Source: MTP4 sp052056915 (lineage in GTDB: Archaea > Halobacteriota > Methanosarcinia > Methanosarcinales > Methanosarcinaceae). From it: a stretch of 64,000 bases of DNA. The stretch's first letter is position 1. Each line of letters starts with the position of its first letter. The position numbers were made by a program, and so were the translations under genes. Shown here one piece after another: positions 54,036 to 62,420 of this stretch. The notes below the pieces were generated by a model. The model was given only the letters and a program-made list of their open reading frames with translations, did not search any database and had not been told where the DNA came from. The stretch spans positions 2,666,001 through 2,730,000 of the forward strand of contig NZ_CP195119.1 in NCBI RefSeq assembly GCF_052056915.1, given 5' to 3'.

Positions 54036-54467
54036 GTGTTACAGGAAACAACCGAGAAATCGGATGATGAGTGGAAGAAAGTTCTCACTCCCGAGCAGTA
54101 TTACGTCCTGAGGAAAAAGGGTACTGAAAGGCCCTTTACCGGAAAGCTGTACTATAACAAGAATAAAGGGGTTTACACCTGTTCCGCCTGTGGGCAGGAG
54201 CTTTTTTCCTCTGATTCCAAGTTCGAGTCCGGGACTGGCTGGCCAAGTTTCCTGGACGTGATTTCCAGCGACCGGGTCCGGCTCCTGGAAGATAATAGCT
54301 ATTTCATGCACAGGGTCGAGGTTGTTTGTTCCCGCTGCGGAGGGCATCTGGGGCATGTCTTTGACGACGGGCCGAAACCTACAGGGAAACGTTACTGTAT
54401 AAATTCCGTGTCCCTGGATTTTAAAGGGGCAGAAGAAGAAAGAGAAGAAGAAAAGGCTGAAAGCTGA
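54036..54467 (+). CDS. msrB: Peptide-methionine (R)-S-oxide reductase
   Basis: A 143-residue repair enzyme that reduces methionine-R-sulfoxide in proteins. The SelR fold is shown by two zinc CxxC pairs (CSACGQELF, CSRCGGHLGH), SGTGWPSF (about 69-76), and the catalytic Cys in GKRYCINSVSL (about 121-131). GTG 54036 is the start, with GGGGGT seven bases before it. This msrB is the sulfoxide reductase, not the methanol regulator of the same name. It pairs logically with the Isf genes in oxidative-stress defence. Confidence 0.95.
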   Translation: MLQETTEKSDDEWKKVLTPEQYYVLRKKGTERPFTGKLYYNKNKGVYTCSACGQELFSSDSKFESGTGWPSFLDVISSDRVRLLEDNSYFMHRVEVVCSRCGGHLGHVFDDGPKPTGKRYCINSVSLDFKGAEEEREEEKAES

Positions 54468-54545
54468 AGGTAAAATGGAAGCTGAGGGGAGTGCCTGCAA
54501 GCGAGAGCTTGAAGTGCAGAACCTGTGTCGGGGGCGTGAGTTAAT

Positions 54546-54734
54546 CTGGAAATCGAAAAAACCCAGGCGGAACTGGCTGGTTTTCTCGTATTTTTTATCC
54601 TTTACCTGGTTATTTTTAACCTGCTTTTCCGCTTTAGAGGGGGTGATTCTCCTATCTTTGTGCCCGGAACCCTGCTTTTTTCCCTTCTGGGTTACTGGCT
54701 GGGTGGCTACCTGTACGACAGGTACCTGAAATGA
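54546..54734 (+). CDS. Possible small two-helix membrane protein with unusual start
   Basis: The frame opened after a TGA at about 54538 encodes LEIEKTQAELAGFLVFF, VIFNLLFRF, FVPGTLLFSLLGYWLG and a basic end (YLYDRYLK), ending at TGA 54734. It looks like a real small membrane protein, with two hydrophobic helices flanked by charged residues. No ATG, GTG or TTG lies near the front; the first reasonable codon is CTG 54546. A different frame (54475-54729) starts with ATG but yields Cys/Trp-rich sequence typical of a shadow. A frameshift joining the two is possible. Confidence 0.4.
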   Translation: MEIEKTQAELAGFLVFFILYLVIFNLLFRFRGGDSPIFVPGTLLFSLLGYWLGGYLYDRYLK

Positions 54735-54881
54735 CTTTTTATTGGAGCTTCCGGGAGTTTATGGGAGTTTCCGGGGGTGGGTAGGTTCTGAAGCCAGTAC
54801 TCCTCAACTCTCTATATAGTTGCCATATATAACCAGTACTTTAGTAACATTTATTATAGATCACGACAATTTCCGGGACAG

Positions 54882-55526
54882 ATGTTCAAAGCAATCATTT
54901 TTGATGTTGACGGCGTCCTTGTGGATTCCATGCAGTTCCACGCCGATGCCTGGATCGCAGCCTTCCGGGATGTGGGCATTACCATTAAACGGGAGGATAT
55001 TTACGAGATCGAGGGCTCGAACGGGTGGGGGATTGTCAGGTCCATCTTCAAAAAGGAGGGGAAAATTCCCGAACCCCATCACCTGGAAGAAATCCCCCTG
55101 AAAAAGAGGACTATTCTTGATTTCGAGCGAATAAAGCCCTTTGAAGGCATTGTTGATGTGCTGCAGGATCTGAAAAAGCACTTCACTCTTGCCCTGGTCT
55201 CAGGCTCCGACCGCAAGATTGTTGAAAAGATGATCGAGCACTTTTTCCCCGGCATATTCGAAGTTACCGTTGCCGGGATTGATGTCGAGAACGGGAAACC
55301 TGCCCCGGATCCTTACCTGAAAGCGGTCGAAATTCTGGGGTTCGAAAAGGAAGAGTGCATCGTTATCGAAAATGCCCCCATGGGGGTGGAGGCGGCAAAA
55401 GCAGCCGGGCTTTACTGTGTGGCTGTTCCCAGTACGCTGGGACCTGAAAAGCTGCAGCATTCGGACCTGGTGCTCGAGAATCACCCGGCTCTTTTGAGAT
55501 ACCTGAAAAATCTAACTCCTTCTTAA
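54882..55526 (+). CDS. HAD-superfamily phosphatase, phosphoglycolate phosphatase/beta-phosphoglucomutase type
   Basis: A 214-residue HAD hydrolase. Motif I is FDVDGVLVDS (residues 7-16) with the catalytic Asp pair, motif II is LVSGSDRKI, motif III Lys lies in NGKPAPDPYLKA and motif IV in VIENAPMGVEAAKAAG (about 167-182). The cap domain between residues 16 and 80 is helical (C1 type), as in phosphoglycolate phosphatase and beta-phosphoglucomutase. TATA-like CTATATAGTT and CATATATAAC lie 55-70 bases before ATG. The precise substrate is unknown. Confidence 0.85.
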   Translation: MFKAIIFDVDGVLVDSMQFHADAWIAAFRDVGITIKREDIYEIEGSNGWGIVRSIFKKEGKIPEPHHLEEIPLKKRTILDFERIKPFEGIVDVLQDLKKHFTLALVSGSDRKIVEKMIEHFFPGIFEVTVAGIDVENGKPAPDPYLKAVEILGFEKEECIVIENAPMGVEAAKAAGLYCVAVPSTLGPEKLQHSDLVLENHPALLRYLKNLTPS

Positions 55527-55585
55527 ATTATCTCTCCTTGCTTTGTGGGGGCCTGGAAGATAGCTTTTTCAGGACGCTTTTTCCC

Positions 55586-56731
55586 TCACTTTTCAGGGCA
55601 CTTTTTCCTCACTTCTCTTTCGAGAAGTCTCCTCACGGCTGCCGGGCCGTCCAGCGTTTCGGCAAGTTCCCTTGCTCGCCGGGTCTTTCTGGCATATTGC
55701 TCTTCTTCCAGCAGTTCCCGGATGCAGGCCAGGATGGCCTCAGGGCGGGTCAGGTAACTCAGACGCTTCCCGCATCCCATTTCTTCAATCATGCTGGCGT
55801 TATTTTCCTGTTCATTGTGCTTTTCGTCCGGGAAAGATAGGATGGGGAGCCCGAAAGCCAGGCTCTCAAGGAGGGTTCCATGCCCTCCGGCAGTGATTAC
55901 AAGGTCCGAACCTTTAAAGTAGGGAAAGGGATTTTCCGTAAAGCCCGTTAACTCAACATTGCCCGGAATTTCCGGGAACTGGGAGGCTTCGATCCCGGGT
56001 CCCGTTATGAAGGTATAGTTGATGCCCGGATCCAGTTTCGCAGCTTCGAGCACGCTCCGGAATATTGCTGCCCGGTAGCCGAAAGCCCCGATGGTGGAGA
56101 GAACGTTTGGGTGGGGGAGCGTTTTTGCCTCAACTTCTCCGTATTTCCACCGGATCAGGGGGCCGCTGAAAAATATCGTGTCATTAATGTCCCTTGAGAG
56201 CACGAAGTTTCGCCGGTTGACTGAGTAAGGGAGTGGATAATCAGGGACTATGATTCCGTCCACGCTTCTGAAGACGCGGGTATAAAACTTTTTAACGAGT
56301 TTTCCGGCCAATCCTACTAAGGGCCCTTTATTCCGGAAAAACTTTGCCATGTTGAACTGGTGCCCGACAAAGTAAACAGGGATTTTCCTGTATTTTGCTG
56401 CAAGGATTCCCAGGTAATACCCGTCGGAAAGTACGACATCAGGTTCGATTTCTTTTAGCAATTTCAAAATTTTCCGTATATCACCCGGGCTGGAATTTTG
56501 GAGGGTTTTTGCAATGGACTTTCTCATGTTTAGGGTGCCTGCCTTTCCCACAAGTGCCAGTTCCGGAGGGATCTCGTATGCTGTGTATCCTGTTTTTTCG
56601 ACCAGGTCCTTTGAGTAGCCGTATGCCCCGAAGTACACGTTATGCCCTGCGGACAGGAACTCTTTTCCGAGGGCAAGGCAGCGGCTTGTGTGTCCCAGGC
56701 CTTCTCCGCACATTAACAGCAAAACTTTCAT
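55586..56731 (-). CDS. Glycosyltransferase, MurG/UGT-like
   Basis: A 381-residue GT-B fold protein. The N-terminal domain starts with CGEGLGHTSRCLALGKEF, the Gly-rich loop of MurG-like enzymes. The C-terminal nucleotide-sugar domain has TAGGHGTLLESLAFGLPILSFPD (about 287-309), matching the UDP-sugar-binding motif of GT28-related enzymes. It probably glycosylates a lipid or surface component using a UDP-sugar. It stands alone on the minus strand between convergent and divergent neighbours. The acceptor is unknown. Confidence 0.82.
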   Translation of the reverse strand: MKVLLLMCGEGLGHTSRCLALGKEFLSAGHNVYFGAYGYSKDLVEKTGYTAYEIPPELALVGKAGTLNMRKSIAKTLQNSSPGDIRKILKLLKEIEPDVVLSDGYYLGILAAKYRKIPVYFVGHQFNMAKFFRNKGPLVGLAGKLVKKFYTRVFRSVDGIIVPDYPLPYSVNRRNFVLSRDINDTIFFSGPLIRWKYGEVEAKTLPHPNVLSTIGAFGYRAAIFRSVLEAAKLDPGINYTFITGPGIEASQFPEIPGNVELTGFTENPFPYFKGSDLVITAGGHGTLLESLAFGLPILSFPDEKHNEQENNASMIEEMGCGKRLSYLTRPEAILACIRELLEEEQYARKTRRARELAETLDGPAAVRRLLEREVRKKCPEK

Positions 56732-57066
56732 TTGATGGAACTCCTTTTCTTCTCCAACCCATGGCTTCTCTCTGCTTTAATTCTTTCTTACTGCTTCGTT
56801 GTTTAAAAATATCTATTTTGGGGGTTTTCGATTAAAACCAGTGGAATTCATAGGCAGCATTATCCGGAGAAGTGATATTGGGCAAAATCGGGTGGGGTTG
56901 GGAAATGGAATTGTAGATTAAATCGGAGTAAAAGTAGGGGTGAAATTGGAAATGGAATCGAAGTAAAAATGAGCTGAAGCTGGAATCGAAATCGCAGTAA
57001 AATTAGAGGTGGGTGAGATTGGGATGAAATCGGAATCGAAAAAAAGAAAAAAAGAGAACTGGGGGC
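56732..57066. other. Spacer between mtaB and the glycosyltransferase gene
   Basis: It holds the 3' region of mtaB and the promoter of the glycosyltransferase. Purine-rich imperfect repeats built on GGAAATGGAATCGAAGTAAA occur at 56905-57000. No gene or hairpin terminator is obvious. Confidence 0.45.
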
Positions 57067-58452
57067 TTAGAAGCCGTAGTTCTCCGGAAGGAATACTTTG
57101 ACTTCGTTCTGGTACTTGGTAAGGCAGTCGTCCATGAACTTGTCCATGTCGTCAGGGAGGGCATTGAGGGCTGCTTTTGCGTCCTTGAGTGCGCCGGTTT
57201 CGAACCTGGAGAGTGCGAGCTTGCCTGCGATACCTTCTTCGACAATGTTGCAGCATTCGAGGGCTGCGTTCTTTGCCCTGAGGTAGATGTTGTCGCCGTC
57301 CTTGACGATTGCTTCTCCAACCCTGTAGGCGTTGTCGTATGCAAGCACATAGCCCTGGGGGTCTCTGTACCTGTCAGAGAGCATGAACATGTCCCTGAGG
57401 ACTTTTTCATTTCCTGTCTCGAGTGCGGTGTTCATGAGGGCGCAGTCATATGCAAGGGATTCTGACCAGCACTGAACACTTGTACCGCCGAATTCACCGT
57501 GGTACTCAATGGATTCGTTGGACCAGACATCACAGCACTGCATGATGAGGTTACCCATGACATCGGAGTGGGCGCAGGTGGAGGTCTTACCTTCCTGGGC
57601 CATTGGAATGCCGGTGATGGCCTTGATGATGATGTTTTCGTAGCCGCAGTCCTTACCCGGACCCACTGCGCCGCTTTCGTATGCAGCGAGGGACCTGGGT
57701 GCGGAAATTGCCCTTGCGATGATTGCGAGGGTGTGGGCGAGGTTCTTGTCAAGCAGTCCGCCGCCGATGAACATTGCGGTGTTTGCCTGGGCACAGTCGG
57801 TGTCACCGGCTGCAACGGTTCCGGTCTTCTTTGCAACTGCTGCGATGTCGGACCAGATCATGTCCATATCAATGGTACCGAGACAGCCGATACCGTAGAG
57901 CATACCTGCGATATCGTTCCTGAGGATTGCGTAGTCGAAGACTTCCTTACCACCCATACTTTCCACGGAAAGCAGGTCTGCGCCGTTTTCTGCGCACTTC
58001 TCGAAAGCTTCCATGAATACGGAGTACTTGTCTCCCCTGAGCTGGAGGAAGTCCCTGTTTTCACGGATGTCACCGATGGTGTGGCGCAGAGCGCACTTGA
58101 TGCCGTATTCATCATGGTACTCTTCCATGATAGTCTTCTGGGCGTGTGCTACTTCTGCTCCCCAGTCAGGGTTGTTGGACATCTGCTGGACGTGTTCGGT
58201 TTCGAGGATGATTGCGGGGAAACCGACCTGGACCATTCTCTGCATGACGTCGGTGGTGATCCTCTCGTATTCCTTGATGAGTTTTTCCTTGGATGCGCCG
58301 GCTTCAGGTCTGGGAGCATAGTTAATTTCAGGAATTGTGTAGCCAGCACCGATTTCGAGGCCGAGGCCTGCTTTTACGGGGTGCTTGGTCTTTCCGAAGC
58401 TCATCTCATCTGCGCTTGCGTATGCCATTGAAGTGTATCTGTTTGCTGCCAT
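57067..58452 (-). CDS. mtaB: Methanol:corrinoid methyltransferase
   Basis: A 461-residue MtaB, the zinc enzyme that moves the methyl group of methanol to the corrinoid of MtaC, the first step of methanol methanogenesis. The sequence starts ANRYTSMAYASADEMSFGKTKHPVKAG and includes GLGLEIGAGYTIPEINYAPRPEAG (about 29-52), LSVESMGGKEVFDYAILRND, VAAGDTDCAQANTAMF (about 219-234) and GAVGPGKDCGYENIIIKAITG, the Cys-containing regions near the zinc. Length and colinearity with known MtaB are complete. It lies 14 bases behind mtaC, with which it is co-transcribed. Methanosarcina often has three mtaCB copies; I cannot tell which isozyme this is. Confidence 0.96.
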   Translation of the reverse strand: MAANRYTSMAYASADEMSFGKTKHPVKAGLGLEIGAGYTIPEINYAPRPEAGASKEKLIKEYERITTDVMQRMVQVGFPAIILETEHVQQMSNNPDWGAEVAHAQKTIMEEYHDEYGIKCALRHTIGDIRENRDFLQLRGDKYSVFMEAFEKCAENGADLLSVESMGGKEVFDYAILRNDIAGMLYGIGCLGTIDMDMIWSDIAAVAKKTGTVAAGDTDCAQANTAMFIGGGLLDKNLAHTLAIIARAISAPRSLAAYESGAVGPGKDCGYENIIIKAITGIPMAQEGKTSTCAHSDVMGNLIMQCCDVWSNESIEYHGEFGGTSVQCWSESLAYDCALMNTALETGNEKVLRDMFMLSDRYRDPQGYVLAYDNAYRVGEAIVKDGDNIYLRAKNAALECCNIVEEGIAGKLALSRFETGALKDAKAALNALPDDMDKFMDDCLTKYQNEVKVFLPENYGF

Positions 58453-58466
58453 CTATCTCGCCTCGA

Positions 58467-59240
58467 TTAGTGCTTGTGGAATGCTTCTCTTAATGTTGCA
58501 ATGTTGGAACCTGCAATGATTGCATCAGCGATCTTGGGTGCGTCTGCGGCTTCTTCTCCGTAAACACCGAGTTCATACTGTGCAACGAAATCCTGGTTCA
58601 CTGCACCGCCGCCACATGCGAATGGGACATTGAGGCCTTTCTCGACCAGCTTGTCGTTGACTTCCTTGAAGGCATACATGGTGGTGGTCATGAGTGCGGT
58701 TCCGGTGACCATGATAGGCTTGTTCTCTTCGACTGCTGCGACGACTTCGTCAACCGGGCAGTCCCTTCCGAGGTCAACAACGTCGAACCCGTTTGCCCTG
58801 AGAAGAGCGGTTACGATGTTCTTTCCGATGTCGTGGACGTCACCTTCTGCGACGTGGCAGACAACGGTTCCCTTGGTTTCAGGGGCAGTGTCGGAGTTTT
58901 CCTTGCAGAATTCGATACCGTCGAGCATTGCGTCGGCAGACATCATAACGTTGGGGAGGAAGATGACACCGTCGTCGTAGAGCTTGGTGACAACAGCCAT
59001 TCCGACCATAAGTGCATCGTCAATAAGGGTAATTGCTTCCTTGCCTGCATCGATTGCTGCCTGGAGTCCCTCTACGACGTCGTCTTCTTCACCCTCGAAG
59101 ATGGCTTTTGCGATTGGGTAGATGAGTTCGTCTTTCGGATAGAGTTCTTCTGCGGCTTCTTCAGGAGTCATTTCCTTTTCCAGAGCCACGTTGTATCTGG
59201 TTAAGACTTTTTTCAAGCTTTCTTCTGTAAAGTCCAGCAT
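58467..59240 (-). CDS. mtaC: Methanol corrinoid protein
   Basis: A 257-residue corrinoid-binding protein that carries the methyl group between MtaB and MtaA, in the cytoplasm. A helical cap domain (about residues 1-100) precedes the B12-binding fold. The cobalt-ligating His lies in EGDVHDIGKNIV (about 134-145), and VVDLGRDCPVDEVV and VTGTALMTTTMYAFKEV complete the pocket. ATG 59240 has GGAGGTT about nine bases upstream; the frame continues 50 codons further but without homology. It is first in the mtaC-mtaB operon, expressed from the promoter near 59.75 kb. The apoprotein needs the corrinoid made by Cbi enzymes such as those at 62.8-64 kb. Confidence 0.96.
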   Translation of the reverse strand: MLDFTEESLKKVLTRYNVALEKEMTPEEAAEELYPKDELIYPIAKAIFEGEEDDVVEGLQAAIDAGKEAITLIDDALMVGMAVVTKLYDDGVIFLPNVMMSADAMLDGIEFCKENSDTAPETKGTVVCHVAEGDVHDIGKNIVTALLRANGFDVVDLGRDCPVDEVVAAVEENKPIMVTGTALMTTTMYAFKEVNDKLVEKGLNVPFACGGGAVNQDFVAQYELGVYGEEAADAPKIADAIIAGSNIATLREAFHKH

Positions 59241-59728
59241 ATTTTTAACCTCCATTCTAATTTCAGCAAAAAAAGGTCCCGTTATCGCAGCCGTAAATGG
59301 GGTGTGCGGATCCCATCGGGCATCGGGTGTTTCCGTTAAGCTGTAGAGGCCTCCATGCCTTTCTGTGGTACGCATTTCTGGAAAGCCCACAGAGACTTCT
59401 GTTAAAAACAGGTTTTTTAGGACTTCCTGCTGTACATACCTGTGAAAGACTTTTCCTCCACTTTATGCTCCGGATTTTTTTCCTTTTTTTGAACCTTCCA
59501 TGCCCATATCAGGACATGTAACGCACAGAATAACGTGGCATCATCAAATATACCATAAACGACGGGAAATTTTTCCGGGTTTCGACGGGGATACATGGGT
59601 CAAAAAATTTTGAACCGGGTATGTGATTTCCGGGGACATTGTATTCTGGGGACATTGCTCCGGATCACCATACTCAAAAATTCAGGAGTGCCTTCTCAAA
59701 TCTCTCTGGAAAGACCTTTGTATTGTAT
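59241..59728 (-). promoter_or_regulatory. Long 5' leader of mtaCB
   Basis: The gap between the predicted start site (about 59728) and ATG 59240 is roughly 490 bases and holds no credible gene. Long leaders are known for mta operons in Methanosarcina and are involved in control after initiation. The region 59548-59563 on the minus strand is complementary at 15 of 16 positions to the conserved block of the structured RNA at 8352-8368. Confidence 0.55.
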
Positions 59729-59744
59729 GGTGAGGAGCAACTCT

Positions 59745-59767
59745 GCAAGTATATTTTTATATGTTGG
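59745..59767 (-). promoter_or_regulatory. mtaCB promoter TATA box
   Basis: On the minus strand the sequence reads CATATAAAAATATAC (59749-59763), a strong archaeal TATA box. Transcription would begin about 25 bases downstream, near 59728. Confidence 0.55.
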
Positions 59768-59796
59768 CGTGTGCAGATGTAAGTCTGAGGGGGTGC

Positions 59797-59838
59797 GCAG
59801 ATTGGAGTGTGCAGATTGGAGTGTGCAGATTGGAATGT
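59797..59838. repeat. 14-bp direct repeats upstream of the mtaCB promoter
   Basis: GCAGATTGGAGTGT starts at 59797 and 59811, and GCAGATTGGAATGT at 59825. They lie 34-75 bp upstream of the TATA box with respect to mtaC, where an activator would bind. Flanking TAAGTCTG motifs (59780-59787 and 59845-59852) make the block look like a composite operator. Msr-type regulators encoded next door are the natural candidates. Confidence 0.6.
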
Positions 59839-59854
59839 ATATATCTAAGTCTGC

Positions 59855-60669
59855 AGAGCTGTGAAGACGGATAATATATGGGTGAAGTCATCGAAACTGT
59901 GTACCAATGCGGTGGCATCTGTGTGGGTAGTTTCAGTACCATGCGATAATTATTCTGAAATGATCAACCTTAGTCTAACTTGGTTAATATTGGTTGCACT
60001 TGGTAAAACCTGGTGAAAATGTTTGATTCCGTTGGGCAGCGATAAATGGGTGCATATATGATAAAAAATAAATAGGGAGAAAATACATATAAGGTGTGGT
60101 GAGAACAAGTCTGAAATGATTTCATACTAATACTAAAGGGGTTCTGTGCCTGCTTCAGGGGGCAACTTCACTCTACAACCTTTTTTTTGAAAACATTTTT
60201 TTAGAACAGATGTATTAAAAATTTCAAAGGCGTAGTTTTTCATCAACTTCTTTGCCGAAATAAACCCGATTGAAAATTTTGATCACCCTGTTTTAATTCT
60301 CTCGTACACATTATGTATTAATTCTTTTTGTTTGCGTTGTTCTAATTGTATTTTTATGGCTTTTGATACTGTTTTCTTCTTGTATCCTCTGGGGTTCTCT
60401 CTCTCTTTATTTTTTATTTTTTCCAGGGAGTTTGCTTCTTAAATTATCCATCCATATTTTTTTATATAAATGAGATGTGGGTAATTCCTGTCTGTGATTA
60501 ATTCTTTCACTCCCCGCTTTTAGTTATGCATAACAGGGGAAGCATCCGAATTTTTTGTTTGCCTTCGGGAGGACCCTAAATCCCGCTTAGTAAGGCACGC
60601 AGATGATGAAGCTTATTATTATCCTGAAAACACCCAACCCTAAAACAAAGTGAAATCAAAGTGGTTTTT
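59855..60669. other. Spacer between mtaC promoter and Msr-type genes
   Basis: No gene is accepted. It is AT- and T-rich in the middle. GTTATGCATAAC (60523-60534) is a perfect 12-bp palindrome inside CCCC...GGGG arms and may be an operator. A TATA-like TTTTTATATAAATG lies at 60459-60472. Confidence 0.5.
60523..60534. promoter_or_regulatory. 12-bp palindrome, possible operator
   Basis: GTTATGCATAAC is a perfect palindrome. It is bracketed by CCCC (60512-60515) and GGGG (60536-60539), making an extended hairpin or operator about 140 bp upstream of the first Msr-type gene. A near copy, GTTAATGCATAAC, lies upstream of the 592-residue protein gene. Confidence 0.35.
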
Positions 60670-61524
60670 ATGCAACCTGAGTTATTAGATGTCGTATTTC
60701 GTTCCAGAAAAAGAAGTGACCTGCTTTTGCTCCTGGGAGAGGAAGCCAGAACAATCGAAGAAATAAAAACCATTCTTGACGTTTCTCCCACGGCCATCCT
60801 GCCTCAGATCAAAAGGCTTACAGACAGCAGCCTTGTGGTTCAGAGGGAAGGGTATTATGAATTGACTGTCCTGGGCGAAGAGGTCGTCAAGAAGGTCCGA
60901 CCTCTTGTCGATGTCCTGACCCTGCTCGAGCGAAACGACTACTGGCTGGAGCACGACCTTAGCGGAATTCCCCAATATCTGCAGGACCGGCTCGGAGACC
61001 TTAAAGATTTCCGCCTGATCGAACCCACCCCCTGCCAGATTTTTGAACCCCGAACGGAAATCGTAAATTTCATTTCGTCTTCAAGTCATTTGATGGTTTT
61101 CTCTTCTTTTTTCAGGCCTGAGTTCCTGCCTATTTATTCCAAGCTCGGCAGGAAGGGTGCAAAAGTTTCCCTGATCTTAACTGAAGCGGTACTTGAAAAA
61201 ACCCTGCACAATTATGAACGGAAGCTTAAGAAATTTACAGATATGCCCAATACCGAACTTTTCGTCTGTAATGATGGGGTTAAGCTTGCCGAACTTATCG
61301 TATCTGACCAGGGAACTCTGGTCTCCCTCTTTGCCAGCAACGGCAGGTTCCACCACGATCATGCTTTCTGTTCAGATTCCCAGGCTCTCGACTGGGCAAA
61401 GGAACTTTTTGAGTTCTATAAATCCCGTTCCAGGTTAATCGAGGATTCAAGGGGGATGGAACGTTTTTCCTGTACTTCCGGAACCGACTTCCTGTCCGAA
61501 TCTCCCCTGTTCAGTTTGCAGTAA
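60670..61524 (+). CDS. Msr-type methanol regulator (HTH + DUF1724), first of pair
   Basis: About 284 residues from ATG 60670. A winged helix (about 10-75: EEARTIEEIKTILDVSPTAILPQIKRLTDSSLV) and a C-terminal DUF1724 domain (NDYWLEHDLSGIPQYL, FFRPEFLPIYSKLGRKGAKVSLILTEAV, LDWAKELFEFYKSRS) make up the protein. A tail of about 25 Ser/Phe-rich residues is not seen in its neighbour. Methanosarcina Msr regulators occur in pairs beside mtaCB operons, which they activate or repress. Position and pairing fit that role here. GTG 60661 is an alternative start three codons earlier. Confidence 0.85.
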   Translation: MQPELLDVVFRSRKRSDLLLLLGEEARTIEEIKTILDVSPTAILPQIKRLTDSSLVVQREGYYELTVLGEEVVKKVRPLVDVLTLLERNDYWLEHDLSGIPQYLQDRLGDLKDFRLIEPTPCQIFEPRTEIVNFISSSSHLMVFSSFFRPEFLPIYSKLGRKGAKVSLILTEAVLEKTLHNYERKLKKFTDMPNTELFVCNDGVKLAELIVSDQGTLVSLFASNGRFHHDHAFCSDSQALDWAKELFEFYKSRSRLIEDSRGMERFSCTSGTDFLSESPLFSLQ

Positions 61525-61628
61525 CAGGTACGAAAGTTTCAAAAAATGGCTCAGGAGTCAGTTTTATCTCTCTCTCCTGACTCCCGGTTTTTTAAAATAC
61601 ACGATGCTATTTCCGGAGGTTGATTTGA

Positions 61629-62420
61629 ATGACCATGGACCTGCAGTTGATTGATACGATTTTCTTTTCGGAAAAAAGAAAGAACCTTCTCATGTTCCTG
61701 ATGGAGGGGCCTAAAACTATCGATGAGATCAAGACGGAACTCGATGTCAGTTCCAGCCCTATCATGGCCCAGATACGGGTCCTGTTAAAGGACGGGCTTC
61801 TGGTGCAGAAAGAGAACCTTTACGAACTTTCGGTAAAAGGAAAGTTAATTGCCCCCAGGATGCAGCCTCTGCTTTCCACTTTCCGGGTCTTTGATGAGAA
61901 CCATGAGTACTGGGCAAGCCAGGACCTGTATACCCTTCCGCAGTACCTCCGGGAAAGGCTCGGAGAGCTGGGTTCATGCCGGGAAATCGTGCCTGATAGG
62001 ACTCATATCTTCGATTATCCTCCTGAAATTATGAACAACCTGTACAGGGCAAAAACAATCATGGAGATTTCTTCCTTTTTCCGCCCCGGTTATCCGGGGC
62101 TTTATCTGGACCTTGTCAGGAAAGGCGTCGAAGTTTCAATTGTCCTTGACCGGCCCATATTTGAAAAACTGGCCTTGGAACACAGGGCTGATATGGAAGC
62201 TTTCATAAGCATGGAAAATGCAAGCCTCTATGTCTGCGAGCATAAAATCGAACTTGCTTCCAGTCTTGTAACGGACCGGTTCACTTCCATCTCCCTGGTT
62301 TCCAAAGACGGGAGGTACTATAACCACGAAATGGTAAGCTTTGAAGAAAGCGCCTTTGCCTGGGGGCAGGAACTTTTCGGTTACTACAGGGATATGTCGA
62401 AACAGATTACCGAGCTCTGA
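61629..62420 (+). CDS. Msr-type methanol regulator (HTH + DUF1724), second of pair
   Basis: A 263-residue regulator very similar in layout to the one encoded just before it and to the protein at 9.4 kb. The winged helix is FFSEKRKNLLMFLMEGPKTIDEIKTELDVSSSPIMAQIRVL (about 12-52); the DUF1724 domain holds YWASQDLYTLPQYLRERLGELG and the WGQELFGYYRDMSKQITEL end. GGAGGT (61616-61621) is seven bases before ATG. It closes the mta regulatory locus. Known paired Msr proteins may act as heterodimers. Confidence 0.87.
   Translation: MTMDLQLIDTIFFSEKRKNLLMFLMEGPKTIDEIKTELDVSSSPIMAQIRVLLKDGLLVQKENLYELSVKGKLIAPRMQPLLSTFRVFDENHEYWASQDLYTLPQYLRERLGELGSCREIVPDRTHIFDYPPEIMNNLYRAKTIMEISSFFRPGYPGLYLDLVRKGVEVSIVLDRPIFEKLALEHRADMEAFISMENASLYVCEHKIELASSLVTDRFTSISLVSKDGRYYNHEMVSFEESAFAWGQELFGYYRDMSKQITEL

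Noticed and set aside
57499..58431. 310-codon open frame on the plus strand across mtaB
   Set aside because: Shadow of mtaB; Cys/Val-rich sequence without any family pattern.
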